Assembly (NCBI GenBank): GCA_964640175.1 | Contig: CAZXFW010000001.1 | Coordinates: 62,001 to 126,000, forward strand | Direction of reading: 5' to 3' | DNA length: 64,000 nucleotides | Origin: JACKDX01 sp964640175 | Lineage (GTDB): Bacteria; Myxococcota_A; Polyangia; Polyangiales; GCA-016699535 | Shown here: positions 52,708 through 62,138 of the stretch, one piece after another | How positions within the stretch are numbered: position 1 is the stretch's first letter | Layout: each line of letters starts with the position of its first letter | Notes under the pieces: generated by a model | The model's input: the letters and a program-made list of their open reading frames with translations, nothing else | What the model was told of the DNA's origin: nothing | Databases searched by the model: none | Program-made: the position numbers and the translations under genes

Positions 52708-53466
52708 GTGAATACAAAAGCACTTGGAATTGCCATCGTTCTAGCAGCAATAGGAGCAGGAACATTGCTTTTTTATATCAAACGCTTCGAGCGTCAGACC
52801 TCTGGGGGAAAACCCATATCAGTTCTTTATGCGGTTCAGGAAATTCCCCTAGGCGAAGTGCTGAAAGAACATATGTTGGAAGCACGTCCTTTACCAGAAA
52901 GCTATGTAGAAGAACGCCATATTCATGCATCCGAAGCATCGCGAGTGCTGGGCGTCAGAGTACAAAACAGCATTAAACCCAATGAATCCGTATTGTGGTC
53001 AGATTTAGCAACAACTCACAAAAGCCGCGATCTTTCATCTCTAGTACAGACGGGTATGCGCGCAATTACCATTTCTGCAACCCAATCTTCCACGTTTGGA
53101 GGACTCCTCCGCCCTGGAGACCGAGTGGACATCTTATTCACAGAAGCCAACGGGAGCAAAGACTCCACCCGCCCTTTACTTCAAAACATTCTTGTTCTCG
53201 CTGCCGGCGCAGACACTGAAAACACCACTTCCTCACGACCACGGGCATTCAATCAAATCACGGTAAGCGCCACTATGGATCAATCACAACTTCTTGCGCA
53301 TGCAAAATTGAATGGCACCCTCACACTCGTACTTCGTAATCCAAATGACATCAAAATCATTCAAGACCTACCTGAAACTTCCACTTCTGACCTTCAACAA
53401 CAATCTCCTGAATCTGTAACGCAACCCACATCAACCATTACGAAGGAAATTGAAAATGTTAAATAA
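52708..53466 (+). CDS. cpaB: Flp pilus assembly protein CpaB
   Basis: 252 residues from GTG 52708, preceded by GAAAGGA. One N-terminal helix (ALGIAIVLAAIGAGTLLFYI) leads to an SAF domain (about residues 30-100: AVQEIPLGEVLKEHMLE, VLGVRVQNSIKPNESVLWSD). A CpaB-specific middle follows (GMRAITISATQSSTFGGLLR, PGDRVDILFT). CpaB is a periplasmic partner of the CpaC secretin in Tad pili. It is translationally close to cpaC, whose start lies inside its 3' end. Confidence 0.92.
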   Translation: MNTKALGIAIVLAAIGAGTLLFYIKRFERQTSGGKPISVLYAVQEIPLGEVLKEHMLEARPLPESYVEERHIHASEASRVLGVRVQNSIKPNESVLWSDLATTHKSRDLSSLVQTGMRAITISATQSSTFGGLLRPGDRVDILFTEANGSKDSTRPLLQNILVLAAGADTENTTSSRPRAFNQITVSATMDQSQLLAHAKLNGTLTLVLRNPNDIKIIQDLPETSTSDLQQQSPESVTQPTSTITKEIENVK

Positions 53467-54613
53467 ATACCTCGCGCCATATCTGTTTTTATTATTTGTC
53501 CCGCACATCGCTAGCGCTCAAAGTGAAAGCGTGCCTCCTGTACCAGACTACCGTTCAGATCGTGAGTCGGAGTCCATCTCACTTGGCGTAGGACAACAAA
53601 CCAGCATCCCAGCAAAAGGCGTACGTAGCTACTCCGAGGGCGCCCCTGGCATTGTGGATGTACGCCTACCAAAAGATGGATCTCAATTTATCATTGTTGC
53701 TTTACGACCAGGTCAAACCACATTGCTTCTTTTCATGATGGATGGAAGTCAAATACAATATCAGATTCGAGTAGACCGAAGTGAAACATCAGTAGATCAA
53801 GGCGTTGCGGTTGTAGATAACATTCGGCTTGATTTTTACTTTGTACAATTAAGCAAAGCAGGTAATCGCCAACTAGGAATTGGTTGGCCGGGCACAATTG
53901 GTGCTAATCTTCGGATGAGCGCATCCTATGACCTGCTTGGCGGAGGTTTTCAAAACGCCACAGCCATGATTGCTGACCAAGTTTTACCTCGACTCGATAT
54001 GGCCCAGACAGGGGGGTGGGCTAAAGTATTACGTCAAGCAGCCGTTATTACCTCTAATGGGAACGAAGCTCAGTTTGCAAGTGGCGGTGAAGTTAATATC
54101 CCCGTACAAGGTGCTCTTACTGCAGAAATTCGGAAGATTAATTTTGGAAGCGACATTCGTGTTCTTCCCCGATACGACAAGCGCACAGGACGTATTGAAC
54201 TGCAAGTACAGGCAGATGTTTCTGATCTTACAGACCCCGGCGCAGACGTTCCTGGGAGAATCACAGCCAATCTAAGAACATTAGTTAATCTGGAGCTGGG
54301 ACAGTCACTGGTCTTAGCGGGATTAAATTCAAAAAATCAGCGTAGCGCTAAGACTGGAATTCCGGGCCTTAGTCAAATTCCGATTCTGGGATTGCTGTTC
54401 GGAAGTGAATCAGATCAGGAAGAACAAGTAGAAAACCTGGTGTTTATTATTCCTTCAGTCGTAGATGCTGTTTCTTTACAATCCAGAGATCGGATTGGCG
54501 AAGCCATGCTTATTTACGACGACTTTGCTGGAAATCTGGATGATGTCGACATGTTGGATCAAATCAAAAAGACTCCTCCAAGGCGCTATTACCCGCAGAA
54601 TCAAAAACGATGA
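53456..54613 (+). CDS. cpaC: Tad secretin CpaC/RcpA
   Basis: 385 residues from ATG 53456 (AAGGAA upstream). The signal peptide ends at IASAQS. The BON/pilus N-terminal domain (about 35-110) has GVRSYSEGAPGIVDVRLP. The secretin core has AVITSNGNEAQFASGGEV with NIPVQG, VLPRYDKRTGRIELQVQADV and NLELGQSLVLAGL, ending GIPGLSQIPILGLLFGS. It forms the outer-membrane channel through which the Flp pilus or secreted substrate exits. It overlaps tadA by four bases. Confidence 0.94.
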   Translation: MLNKYLAPYLFLLFVPHIASAQSESVPPVPDYRSDRESESISLGVGQQTSIPAKGVRSYSEGAPGIVDVRLPKDGSQFIIVALRPGQTTLLLFMMDGSQIQYQIRVDRSETSVDQGVAVVDNIRLDFYFVQLSKAGNRQLGIGWPGTIGANLRMSASYDLLGGGFQNATAMIADQVLPRLDMAQTGGWAKVLRQAAVITSNGNEAQFASGGEVNIPVQGALTAEIRKINFGSDIRVLPRYDKRTGRIELQVQADVSDLTDPGADVPGRITANLRTLVNLELGQSLVLAGLNSKNQRSAKTGIPGLSQIPILGLLFGSESDQEEQVENLVFIIPSVVDAVSLQSRDRIGEAMLIYDDFAGNLDDVDMLDQIKKTPPRRYYPQNQKR

Positions 54614-56235
54614 AATTGGACACCAAGCCAACGATCTCTATTCATCTAGAACACCATGATGATAAAGATCATTTGTTGAAAAAACCGCTGGATCAACCCA
54701 TTACCATTGGCCGTGATCCAACATGCGACATCGTTTTTGATTCTCCCAATATATCAAGAGTGCATGCTATTCTAACATGGACCAATGCGGGTCTTGAGAT
54801 CGAAGATGTATCATCGAATGGAATTTGGATACACGACAAACATGTTCTAAAGAAAAAAGCCCTGCTCACTCCGCCTACTCGTGTACGTATAGGGACCCAC
54901 AAGCTGCACATTGCAACAAGTAACTATGGGGAGCAGTCAGTAGCCACTGACCTACCGGTGCAAAATGATACTGATCAAGACAAAGCAGCGTTGCGCAAGG
55001 CGATTCACCGTAAACTCCTTGACCACCTCGATTTAGCAAATCTTGATAAAACCAAGATGAATGACCGCGAGCTGCGCCCCAAAGTAATGGATGCATTAGG
55101 ACGCATTGTGGGTAACATGCACGCACATCTTCCTAAGGACATGGATCGTGCACGACTAATTCATGAACTCAGCAATGAGGTATTAGGGTTGGGTCCCCTC
55201 GAAGAACTACTCAGTGATAACTCCGTAAACGAAATCATGGTGGTAGATCCTCAAAACATTTTTGTGGAGCGTGCGGGACAGATGATAAAAACTGATTTTC
55301 AATTTACGGATGACGAGGCGATTCGTGCTGTGATCGAACGAATTGTGACTCCTCTTGGCCGTAGGATTGACGAATCCACCCCTCTAGTAGACGCGCGCCT
55401 TCAAGACGGATCGCGTGTCAATGCCGTAATTCGTCCGCTCGCTATCCGGGGCGCCTGTATTACGATTCGTAAATTTTCTAAAGACCCCCTGAGCATGCAG
55501 GATTTAGTACAGCGCGGATCTTTTCCCGAACGCATTGGTGTGTTTTTAGATCGTACGGTTAAAGTAAGAAAAAACGTTGTAATATCAGGGGGAACAGGAA
55601 GTGGAAAAACCACGCTCCTGAATGTCCTTTCCGGCGCCATTCCAAGCCATGAACGGATTATCACCATCGAAGATGCCGCTGAGCTACGCCTTCAGCAACC
55701 CCATGTTGTTTCGCTAGAAACCCGACCGTCAAACATGGAAGGTCGTGGCGCTTATACCATTCGCGACCTTGTTAAAAACGCTTTACGTATGCGACCCGAT
55801 CGCATCGTCGTCGGCGAATGTCGCGGCGGAGAAGCACTGGATATGTTGCAAGCCATGAATACTGGCCACGAAGGGTCGATGACTACTACTCACGCAAATA
55901 GTCCTATGGAAGCCGTTTCACGCCTAGAAACTCTTGCACTCATGTCTGGACTTGATCTTCCAGCACGAGCTATTCGAGAACAAATCGTGGCTAGCGTTGA
56001 CATCATACTACAACAAACTCGCTTTTCAGATGGCTCCAGACGCATTACACATGTCACAGAAGTCATAGGACTGGAAGATGGAGAATTCCAACTAAAAGAT
56101 ATCTTTGTTTTCAAGCGAACGGGTACAGCTGCAAACGGGAAAATTGAAGGAGAATTTCGAGCAACAGGATATCTCCCAAGTTACATAGGTGATTTCATTA
56201 CTCACGGATTAATTTCAGGAGGAAGATTTTTATAA
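54610..56235 (+). CDS. tadA: TadA/CpaF assembly ATPase with N-terminal FHA domain
   Basis: 541 residues. An FHA domain occupies about residues 1-105 (TIGRDPTCDIVFDSPN, ISRVHAILTW, DVSSNGIWIHDKHVL). The secretion ATPase follows: LLSDNSVNEIMVVDPQNIFV, RLQDGSRVNAVIRPLAIRG, Walker A SGGTGSGKTTLLNVL near 327, Asp box TIEDAAELRL, Walker B MRPDRIVVGECRGGEALDML and His box TGHEGSMTTTHANSP. It powers pilus assembly at the inner membrane. The FHA fusion suggests phosphothreonine control. A second CpaF without FHA lies at 62.1 kb. Confidence 0.94.
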   Translation: MKLDTKPTISIHLEHHDDKDHLLKKPLDQPITIGRDPTCDIVFDSPNISRVHAILTWTNAGLEIEDVSSNGIWIHDKHVLKKKALLTPPTRVRIGTHKLHIATSNYGEQSVATDLPVQNDTDQDKAALRKAIHRKLLDHLDLANLDKTKMNDRELRPKVMDALGRIVGNMHAHLPKDMDRARLIHELSNEVLGLGPLEELLSDNSVNEIMVVDPQNIFVERAGQMIKTDFQFTDDEAIRAVIERIVTPLGRRIDESTPLVDARLQDGSRVNAVIRPLAIRGACITIRKFSKDPLSMQDLVQRGSFPERIGVFLDRTVKVRKNVVISGGTGSGKTTLLNVLSGAIPSHERIITIEDAAELRLQQPHVVSLETRPSNMEGRGAYTIRDLVKNALRMRPDRIVVGECRGGEALDMLQAMNTGHEGSMTTTHANSPMEAVSRLETLALMSGLDLPARAIREQIVASVDIILQQTRFSDGSRRITHVTEVIGLEDGEFQLKDIFVFKRTGTAANGKIEGEFRATGYLPSYIGDFITHGLISGGRFL

Positions 56236-57095
56236 TGCCTGTTTCCATGTTGGTAGTGCCTTACGTATGTGTTGGATTACTTGGGGCAGCCGTTGTGATT
56301 GCTCTTTATGCCTTGGTATTCAATACAGGGAGTCCTACCCATCGGCAATGGAATAGGTACGTCAATATACTCGATGAAGATCTAAAGTTTCTTAGAGAAA
56401 AAATCCAAGCAAGTCACATTGCTCTTACTCAAATGTTAAGCATTTTGATTTGGAGCTTAACTGTGTGCGTCGCAGGACTACCTCAGCTGATGATCATGAA
56501 TGGATTATTTGTATTTATCCCTCCAATCTGGCTTAAACGTTTGCGTCGTCAACGCATCCAACGATTGGAAAATCAGCTTAATAGCTGGATTCAAGCATTG
56601 GCGAATGCACTGAAAGCAAGCGCTTCCCTTGGAGACGCACTCGCCTCGACTCAAAACCTCTTACATCCACCCTTTAGCGAAGAGGTCGACGTGCTCCTCA
56701 AAGAAAATCAACTCGGGACTCCTCTAGATATCGCCATACGAAATATGGGAACCCGTATTGGATCACGCACCATCTCAAGTGCACTAGCGACTTTACTAGT
56801 TGCACGGCAAAGCGGAGGAAACTTGCCCCATACATTGGAACGCGCTGCCTCTGCACTACGGGAAATGACCCGATTGGAAGGTGTCGTGCGTACCAAAACC
56901 GCAGAAGGCAAAGCTCAAGCGTATGTTTTAGGTGTAGTCCCTGCTGTAGTTCTGCTTGCCATCAATTGGATTCACCCAGACCTATTGATTCCTTTAATAG
57001 AAACTTTCTTAGGAAACATTATCGTAGGAATCTCTGTAACCCTTTGGATTTGTTCAATTATTATTGCCAATCGCATCCTTCGTGTCGATATTTAG
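56235..57095 (+). CDS. tadB: Tad platform protein TadB
   Basis: 286 residues; start overlaps the tadA stop (TAATG). Hydrophobic helices lie at the N-terminus (YVCVGLLGAAVVIALYALVF) and C-terminus. The T2SSF domain has LNSWIQALANALKASASLGD, LLVARQSGGNLPHTLERAAS and ALREMTRLEGVVRTKTAEGK. TadB and TadC together form the inner-membrane platform driven by TadA. Here TadC is 2.7 kb away, separated by two foreign-looking genes. Confidence 0.92.
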   Translation: MPVSMLVVPYVCVGLLGAAVVIALYALVFNTGSPTHRQWNRYVNILDEDLKFLREKIQASHIALTQMLSILIWSLTVCVAGLPQLMIMNGLFVFIPPIWLKRLRRQRIQRLENQLNSWIQALANALKASASLGDALASTQNLLHPPFSEEVDVLLKENQLGTPLDIAIRNMGTRIGSRTISSALATLLVARQSGGNLPHTLERAASALREMTRLEGVVRTKTAEGKAQAYVLGVVPAVVLLAINWIHPDLLIPLIETFLGNIIVGISVTLWICSIIIANRILRVDI

Positions 57096-57178
57096 ACCCT
57101 CGAAATTTTCGACATACTCTTTACACCTGCTCAAGTCGTCGATAACAGGAAAGTCTACATATCGGGGGGAGAACGTTT

Positions 57179-58957
57179 ATGAAGCGAATTGGCTATGCTC
57201 TATACCTGCTTAGTTTGATCGCCATCAGCCAGAACACAGTGATGGCTCAAGATGTTGGGCTAGGAGATGGAAGTGACGGCGCACTCAACTATACAGGGTC
57301 TTCTCCGATCAATCTTTATACCGCATTGACCACTTCACTGCCCGTTAGCTCAACCGAAATTGGTGTCGCAAATGCAACGGGATTTGTATCTGGCGATGTT
57401 ATCCTGCTCTGGCAGGTTAAAACCGGACCTTTCGTATCGGGAGATCTTCAAGCTATCGATCTTGCCGCTTCAAACGCAGGCCATTATGAACTTCAGCGTA
57501 TCACTAACATCAATGGGAATACTATTTCCCTAGAAACAGGCACTACTCACGCGTATGTGGGTCCTGGAACTCAGGTTGTTCGTGTCCCAGAATATACGAC
57601 CGTTACAGTTGCTGGCAGTGAAATACTATCTCCTACAGCTTGGGACGGCACCACCGGAGGAATCGTCGCATTTCTTGCTACAGAAACTGTCACAGTTGAT
57701 GGTGCTATTGATGCCTCAGGGTTAGGTAGCCGTGGAGGGCAATCGTCGGAAAGCTATGCTGCATATGGTTACACCTGTGCTCAAACTTGCGGTGACGACA
57801 CACCAACAAACATTTTAGACAGTGACTGTGAACGTGGCATTACTCCTGCGACTTGTGCTGAAGGGGAGGGACGTCGTGGGGAAGGATTAGACAACAGTGA
57901 CCGTTCTTATGACGTGATCAACGGCTGCGGTCGTGGTAACCGAGCCACTGGCGGTGGCGGTGGTGGACATGTGAACGCCGGTGGCGGTGGCGGTGGCAAT
58001 GGTGGCTCAGGCGGTTATGGTGGAAATGCTTGGCAAGGTGGTTGTCCCGCTGCAGGAGAATCTGGAGGCCTATCAGGTACCGCTGTCACCGGAAGTCTTT
58101 TGAACTACCTCACTTTTGGCGGTGGAGGTGGCGGGGGATCACAAAACAATAGTAACTCCGGCAACGGTGGCGCAGGTGGTGGCGCCATATTTTTCCGGGC
58201 CAATGCTCTCAATGGAACAGGTTCTATACGCACCAATGGAGGCAATGGCGGAGCCGCATCCAATGATGGTGGCGGTGGTGGTGGTGCTGGAGGATCTGTG
58301 CTCATCCAACTTGTTGGAGATGCAGCGTGCGCAGGCATTGAAGCCAATGGAGGGACTGGAAGTGATACCAGTGCAGGCCATGGTGATGGCGCTGGTGGCG
58401 GCGGTGGTCGCATCAAGATAGACAGCGACACGGTGAGCGCATGCCCTACCGCACTCACAGGTGGTGTGGGTCCCAGTGGCCATTCCTTTCCTTCAGGAGG
58501 AGGAGATGGACTATCAGGGTTACAAGAAAGCAACGACGGCGCTTTTGGATGTACTGCCAATGCGGATTGTTCCAATCCAACACCTTATTGTAATCAAGCT
58601 GCACATGCATGCGAGCCTTGTGTTGCCCATTCAGGTTGTACGGAAGACGGACTATTAATTTGTGATGAAGGATCATGTGTTGAATGTGTAGATGATACGG
58701 ACTGCAGCACAGGGAAAAGCTGCAATCCCTCAACGAACTTATGTGAACCTGATTCCAACGGACCTACTACTGATGCAGGCATTGGAAACGATGGTGGTGT
58801 AGATGCAGGAAATCCGGGAAGCACTGGTGGCATTGCCGGTGGATCAGGATGTGCTATAGGAAACACTTCATCTACAACCGTATTTTCGATGTGGGTAGCA
58901 CTGGTGCTAATTGCGCTACTGCGACGACGTATAACACGTACATCTTCTAGGAGCTAA
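57179..58957 (+). CDS. Gly-rich MYXO-CTERM protein, AgmC-like
   Basis: 592 residues. The signal peptide ends near TVMAQD. After a folded N-terminal half comes a strongly glycine-rich segment (about residues 255-440, for example RATGGGGGGHVNAGGGGGG and SSNDGG-type runs). A Cys-rich tail follows (CTANADCSNPTPYCNQAAHA, CVDDTDCSTGKSC), and a C-terminal GSGC, hydrophobic helix and RRRITRTSSRS form a MYXO-CTERM-like sorting signal. It resembles proteins annotated AgmC (adventurous gliding motility) in myxobacteria, which are glycine-rich and MYXO-CTERM anchored. The motility role is not shown here. It sits inside the Tad locus after tadB. Confidence 0.76.
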   Translation: MKRIGYALYLLSLIAISQNTVMAQDVGLGDGSDGALNYTGSSPINLYTALTTSLPVSSTEIGVANATGFVSGDVILLWQVKTGPFVSGDLQAIDLAASNAGHYELQRITNINGNTISLETGTTHAYVGPGTQVVRVPEYTTVTVAGSEILSPTAWDGTTGGIVAFLATETVTVDGAIDASGLGSRGGQSSESYAAYGYTCAQTCGDDTPTNILDSDCERGITPATCAEGEGRRGEGLDNSDRSYDVINGCGRGNRATGGGGGGHVNAGGGGGGNGGSGGYGGNAWQGGCPAAGESGGLSGTAVTGSLLNYLTFGGGGGGGSQNNSNSGNGGAGGGAIFFRANALNGTGSIRTNGGNGGAASNDGGGGGGAGGSVLIQLVGDAACAGIEANGGTGSDTSAGHGDGAGGGGGRIKIDSDTVSACPTALTGGVGPSGHSFPSGGGDGLSGLQESNDGAFGCTANADCSNPTPYCNQAAHACEPCVAHSGCTEDGLLICDEGSCVECVDDTDCSTGKSCNPSTNLCEPDSNGPTTDAGIGNDGGVDAGNPGSTGGIAGGSGCAIGNTSSTTVFSMWVALVLIALLRRRITRTSSRS

Positions 58958-58962
58958 GAACC

Positions 58963-59592
58963 ATGGCAGAAAAATTGTTGAATCTTATCGAAGGGAACCG
59001 TCGGTGGGCCACCTCCAAACTGACAACACGGCCTGATTTTTTTGAGACACTCTCAAAACAACAAACCCCTCAATACTTATGGATTGGCTGCTCAGACAGC
59101 CGGGTCCCCGCCAATGAAGTGGTTGGCCTCGAGCCAGGCGAAATGTTTGTCCATCGTAATGTAGCGAATGTTGTAACACATACAGACCTTAACTGCCTTA
59201 GCGTAGTCCAATATGCTGTGGAGGCTTTAAAAGTCTCCGACATCATTGTCTGTGGGCACTATGGTTGTGGCGGAGTAGCAGCAGCTCTTCAGGGAAAACC
59301 ATTAGGACTAATTGATAATTGGTTACGCCATGTAAAAGACGTGCATCATCAACACCGCAAAGAATTCACAGACCTTAATTACGAAGCACAATGTAACCGC
59401 CTATGCGAATTGAACGTGTCTCAACAAGTAGCAAATCTTTGCTATACTACAATCGTCCAAGAGGCATGGGCTCGTGGGCAGGCGTTGTCTGTTCACGGCT
59501 GGGTCTATGGTCTAGTCGACGGGTTGGTCCGAGACCTCAACCTTTCCATCAGTGCCACAGACCAGTTACCCAGCATCTACCAGATGGGCTAA
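58963..59592 (+). CDS. can: beta-class carbonic anhydrase
   Basis: 209 residues. Zinc ligands C43, D45 (CSDSR), H99 and C102 (CGHYGCGG) match the E. coli Can pattern almost position for position, and LEPGEMFVHRNVANVV and VQYAVEALKV are family features. It interconverts CO2 and bicarbonate in the cytoplasm. Five bases separate it from the AgmC-like gene, so they are likely one transcript. Its place between tadB and tadC is not explained by function. Confidence 0.95.
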   Translation: MAEKLLNLIEGNRRWATSKLTTRPDFFETLSKQQTPQYLWIGCSDSRVPANEVVGLEPGEMFVHRNVANVVTHTDLNCLSVVQYAVEALKVSDIIVCGHYGCGGVAAALQGKPLGLIDNWLRHVKDVHHQHRKEFTDLNYEAQCNRLCELNVSQQVANLCYTTIVQEAWARGQALSVHGWVYGLVDGLVRDLNLSISATDQLPSIYQMG

Positions 59593-59621
59593 TCCCCACC
59601 TCTGGATACTATTTTTTACGG

Positions 59622-59640
59622 GGGTTTCGATACGAAACCC
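59622..59640 (+). terminator. hairpin after the carbonic anhydrase gene
   Basis: GGGTTTCG and CGAAACCC form a perfect 8-bp stem around ATA, 30 bases after the carbonic-anhydrase stop and 116 before tadC. It is preceded by a T run (TTTTTT at 59612-59617) rather than followed by one, so intrinsic termination on the plus strand is doubtful. The gap 59593-59755 shows nothing else recognisable. Confidence 0.4.
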
Positions 59641-59755
59641 TGTGCAACAACTATTTAAGCAAACGCATTGAAATGATTACGTAATTTATAAAAATTGGTA
59701 GCGACGCCGCCTAAATTTTACGCAACTACACTACGTGCTCGTCCGATGACACTGT

Positions 59756-60655
59756 ATGAATTTCGAGCACTTGCCGAGCTTTTTTGGCGTAGCCGCCATC
59801 GCGCTAGCACTCCTCATTCTGGCCTACGTTCTCTTATCACAGCCAGCTGCTAGGCGACCTACACGAGGCTTAGGGGGACTTAAACGCTCCGCAGCACTTA
59901 AGCACAACGTGCTGTTTAGCACGTTTGAGCCGACACTACGCTACTGTGCTGCTTGGGCAGCTAAACTGCCAGTAACCCAATTCCGCTTCACGATCGCTAA
60001 ACAGCTACAACGCTCCGGCGACTATCTGGGACTTACTGCGGATGAATACTTAGCTTTGATGTTCATCGGCTCTTTTGGTTTTACAGCAGCGGGTATCGTT
60101 ATTTGTTACTTAGCTAATATCAACATGATCTATGCAGTAAGTGGAACATGCATTGGCTTAGGCATGCCTTCTTCTCTCCTCAAAACACAGACAAAAACAA
60201 GACAACTACACATTAATCGAGGACTTCCAGCTGCTATTGATTTAGCCGCGTTATGCATGACGGCTGGAATGGATTTCATAGGCGCACTTAAACAAATCGT
60301 CGCCTACAGTTCAGACGACGACGCTGTCCAAGAAGAAATGTCACACATCCTCCAAGAATTGGAGCTTGGGCATACCCGAAGACAAGCGTTAGAAAATTTT
60401 GCTGAACGTGTTCCAACAGAATCAGTTAAAGACTTCGTGAGTTCTGTTACACAATCAGAAGAAAAAGGTAATCCGCTTGCAACCGTATTGCAGGTTCAGG
60501 CATCCATGCTTCGCATGCGACGGAGTGTGTTAGCAGAGGAAGCAGCTGCACGTGCAGGTGTCTTAATGATGATTCCTCTGATGATGCTTTTTTCTTGCAT
60601 CGTTTTGTTGCTGCTTGGTCCTCTTTTTATTCAAAACGTACAGGCAGGGCTGTAA
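59756..60655 (+). CDS. tadC: Tad platform protein TadC
   Basis: 299 residues. Hydrophobic helices lie at both ends (FGVAAIALALLILAYVLLS near the N-terminus, MMLFSCIVLLLLGPLFIQ at the C-terminus). The central T2SSF-like part has DLAALCMTAGMDFIGALKQI, ALENFAERVPTESVKDFVSS and MRRSVLAEEAAARAGVLMMI. It pairs with TadB. The gene has its own 163-base upstream region, so it could have a separate promoter, which I cannot identify by eye. Confidence 0.91.
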   Translation: MNFEHLPSFFGVAAIALALLILAYVLLSQPAARRPTRGLGGLKRSAALKHNVLFSTFEPTLRYCAAWAAKLPVTQFRFTIAKQLQRSGDYLGLTADEYLALMFIGSFGFTAAGIVICYLANINMIYAVSGTCIGLGMPSSLLKTQTKTRQLHINRGLPAAIDLAALCMTAGMDFIGALKQIVAYSSDDDAVQEEMSHILQELELGHTRRQALENFAERVPTESVKDFVSSVTQSEEKGNPLATVLQVQASMLRMRRSVLAEEAAARAGVLMMIPLMMLFSCIVLLLLGPLFIQNVQAGL

Positions 60656-60657
60656 CT

Positions 60658-61509
60658 ATGTCCTATGACATCGACATAAGTCTTCCCGATGGGACAGTGC
60701 AACGACATACCCTTGTCGGAAAAAAAAACATGCTCGGCCGCGGGCCCGAAGCGGACATCATCATCGCTTCCAACGAACTAGAACCTCAACATATTTTGTT
60801 GATGCCAAGTCACAAAGGCTTATGGATTTCTGTTTCACGACATACAAAAATTCCTCTCTTTATTGACGGAGTAGCATTTCATCATGGGACAGTAGCATGG
60901 GGAAGCAGTGCAACTTTAGGGAATATCACTCTAGTGTTTGGTCCCGAATATAAAGCACTTAAAGCCTCACCCAGTAAAATACACCCAGCGATTATCGGAT
61001 TGGCCTTGTTAGCACTTGGTTTTGTAGCGTGGACAGCACTGGCTCCCCAAAAACCAGAAGCACGCCCGACTTCCCCACAAGCCCCAGAATTATTTCACAG
61101 CGTTCTAGAGTGCAGAACCACTTCAGACAACGCACATTCACGAGCCAAGGAACTTGCGGCAAATGCTGCCGCTAAGTTCCAGAGATCGGTTTTTTATCCC
61201 AGAGACGGAGTAGAAGCAGTGCTCCTGTTTCAAGAAGCAGTGGTGTGTTTCAAACTCGCTGGAGATGGCCCACAAGCACAAGCTACGGAAGCTGAACAAC
61301 AGCGTATTAAGCAGAAGGTATCAGAAGAGTATGTCGCAAGCCGTTTATCTTTGGAAACTCTTCTAGAACATGGTGACTGGAAAAAGTCGTTGGAAGAAGT
61401 TTCTAAACTCAGAAACCTGCTATCTGGCCAAGACAACTATTACACCTCATGGCTCGAAAAGACAGAAAGGTACGTTCAAATGCAAATTTCGGAAGACGGG
61501 AGTCGATGA
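60658..61509 (+). CDS. FHA-domain membrane protein of the Tad locus
   Basis: 283 residues from ATG 60658, two bases after the tadC stop. FHA-like domain (about residues 1-100): LPDGTVQRHTLVGKKNMLGR, ASNELEPQHILLMPSHKGLW. One transmembrane helix (IHPAIIGLALLALGFVAWTA) near residues 109-128 is followed by a helical periplasmic tail with coiled-coil character. The FHA His/Arg signature is less canonical than in the TadA fusion. A run of nine A lies in the coding region (60720-60728). It may pair with the FHA-TadA or a kinase; inference. Confidence 0.75.
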   Translation: MSYDIDISLPDGTVQRHTLVGKKNMLGRGPEADIIIASNELEPQHILLMPSHKGLWISVSRHTKIPLFIDGVAFHHGTVAWGSSATLGNITLVFGPEYKALKASPSKIHPAIIGLALLALGFVAWTALAPQKPEARPTSPQAPELFHSVLECRTTSDNAHSRAKELAANAAAKFQRSVFYPRDGVEAVLLFQEAVVCFKLAGDGPQAQATEAEQQRIKQKVSEEYVASRLSLETLLEHGDWKKSLEEVSKLRNLLSGQDNYYTSWLEKTERYVQMQISEDGSR

Positions 61510-62138
61510 ACATGATGCGACTACTATATCGAATTGTCATTATGATTGTGGCGCTGAGTATAAGTGCTTGCGGTGCACACACATCCAATACACCAATTTC
61601 TCGACCTCCCAATCACGACCCACTTAAAAGCGTAACCGCAAGCGCATTATTTGAGGAAGGTAAGGTATTGGCAAGCACAGGAGATTATGTGCGTGCGGAG
61701 CAATATTACCGAGCCGCTGTTGCCCAGGGCTATCCTAAAGACCGCGTCATTCCTTATATCATAAACGCATGTATAGCCGCTTCTCGGATGCACGATGCTT
61801 TACAGCACGCACGTCCTTACCTGCAAGAACATCCTGACGACTGGCGTCTTCGACAATTGGTTGCATTTATTCTAATGGCTGTAAGCGAATACCTCGAAGC
61901 TGAAACTGAATTAGTTCGAGTGATTTATGATGCTCCAGATCAGGCACTTCCACACTATGCCTTGGCTGTTCTGTATCGTGACCAACTTGGAAATCCAACA
62001 ATGGCCATACAACATTTTCTAAAATATGTGGAAATTGATCCCAAAGGACGCCACGCAGCGGAATCAAAGCATGCTGCCCAACAAATTCAATTTACACAAA
62101 AAGGTGCTGGTAAAAATGATTCCCCGCGACGTATTTGA
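61506..62138 (+). CDS. tadD: TadD-like TPR lipoprotein
   Basis: 210 residues from ATG 61506 (ATGA overlap). The signal sequence ends in a lipobox-like SISAC. TPR-like repeats follow: FEEGKVLASTGDYVRAEQYY, HARPYLQEHPDDWRLRQLVA and LPHYALAVLYRDQLGNPTMA. TadD is an outer-membrane-associated pilotin in Tad systems, and position supports this. The 3' end overlaps the second ATPase gene by 23 bases. Confidence 0.85.
   Translation: MNMMRLLYRIVIMIVALSISACGAHTSNTPISRPPNHDPLKSVTASALFEEGKVLASTGDYVRAEQYYRAAVAQGYPKDRVIPYIINACIAASRMHDALQHARPYLQEHPDDWRLRQLVAFILMAVSEYLEAETELVRVIYDAPDQALPHYALAVLYRDQLGNPTMAIQHFLKYVEIDPKGRHAAESKHAAQQIQFTQKGAGKNDSPRRI

Noticed and set aside
58105..58575. 156-codon Pro/Ala-rich minus-strand frame
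   Set aside because: It mirrors the glycine-rich codons (GGN read as CCN) of the AgmC-like gene.
60720..60728. Run of nine A in the FHA membrane protein gene, possible frameshift site
   Set aside because: The reading frame is intact on both sides and no overlapping frame gives a sensible product.
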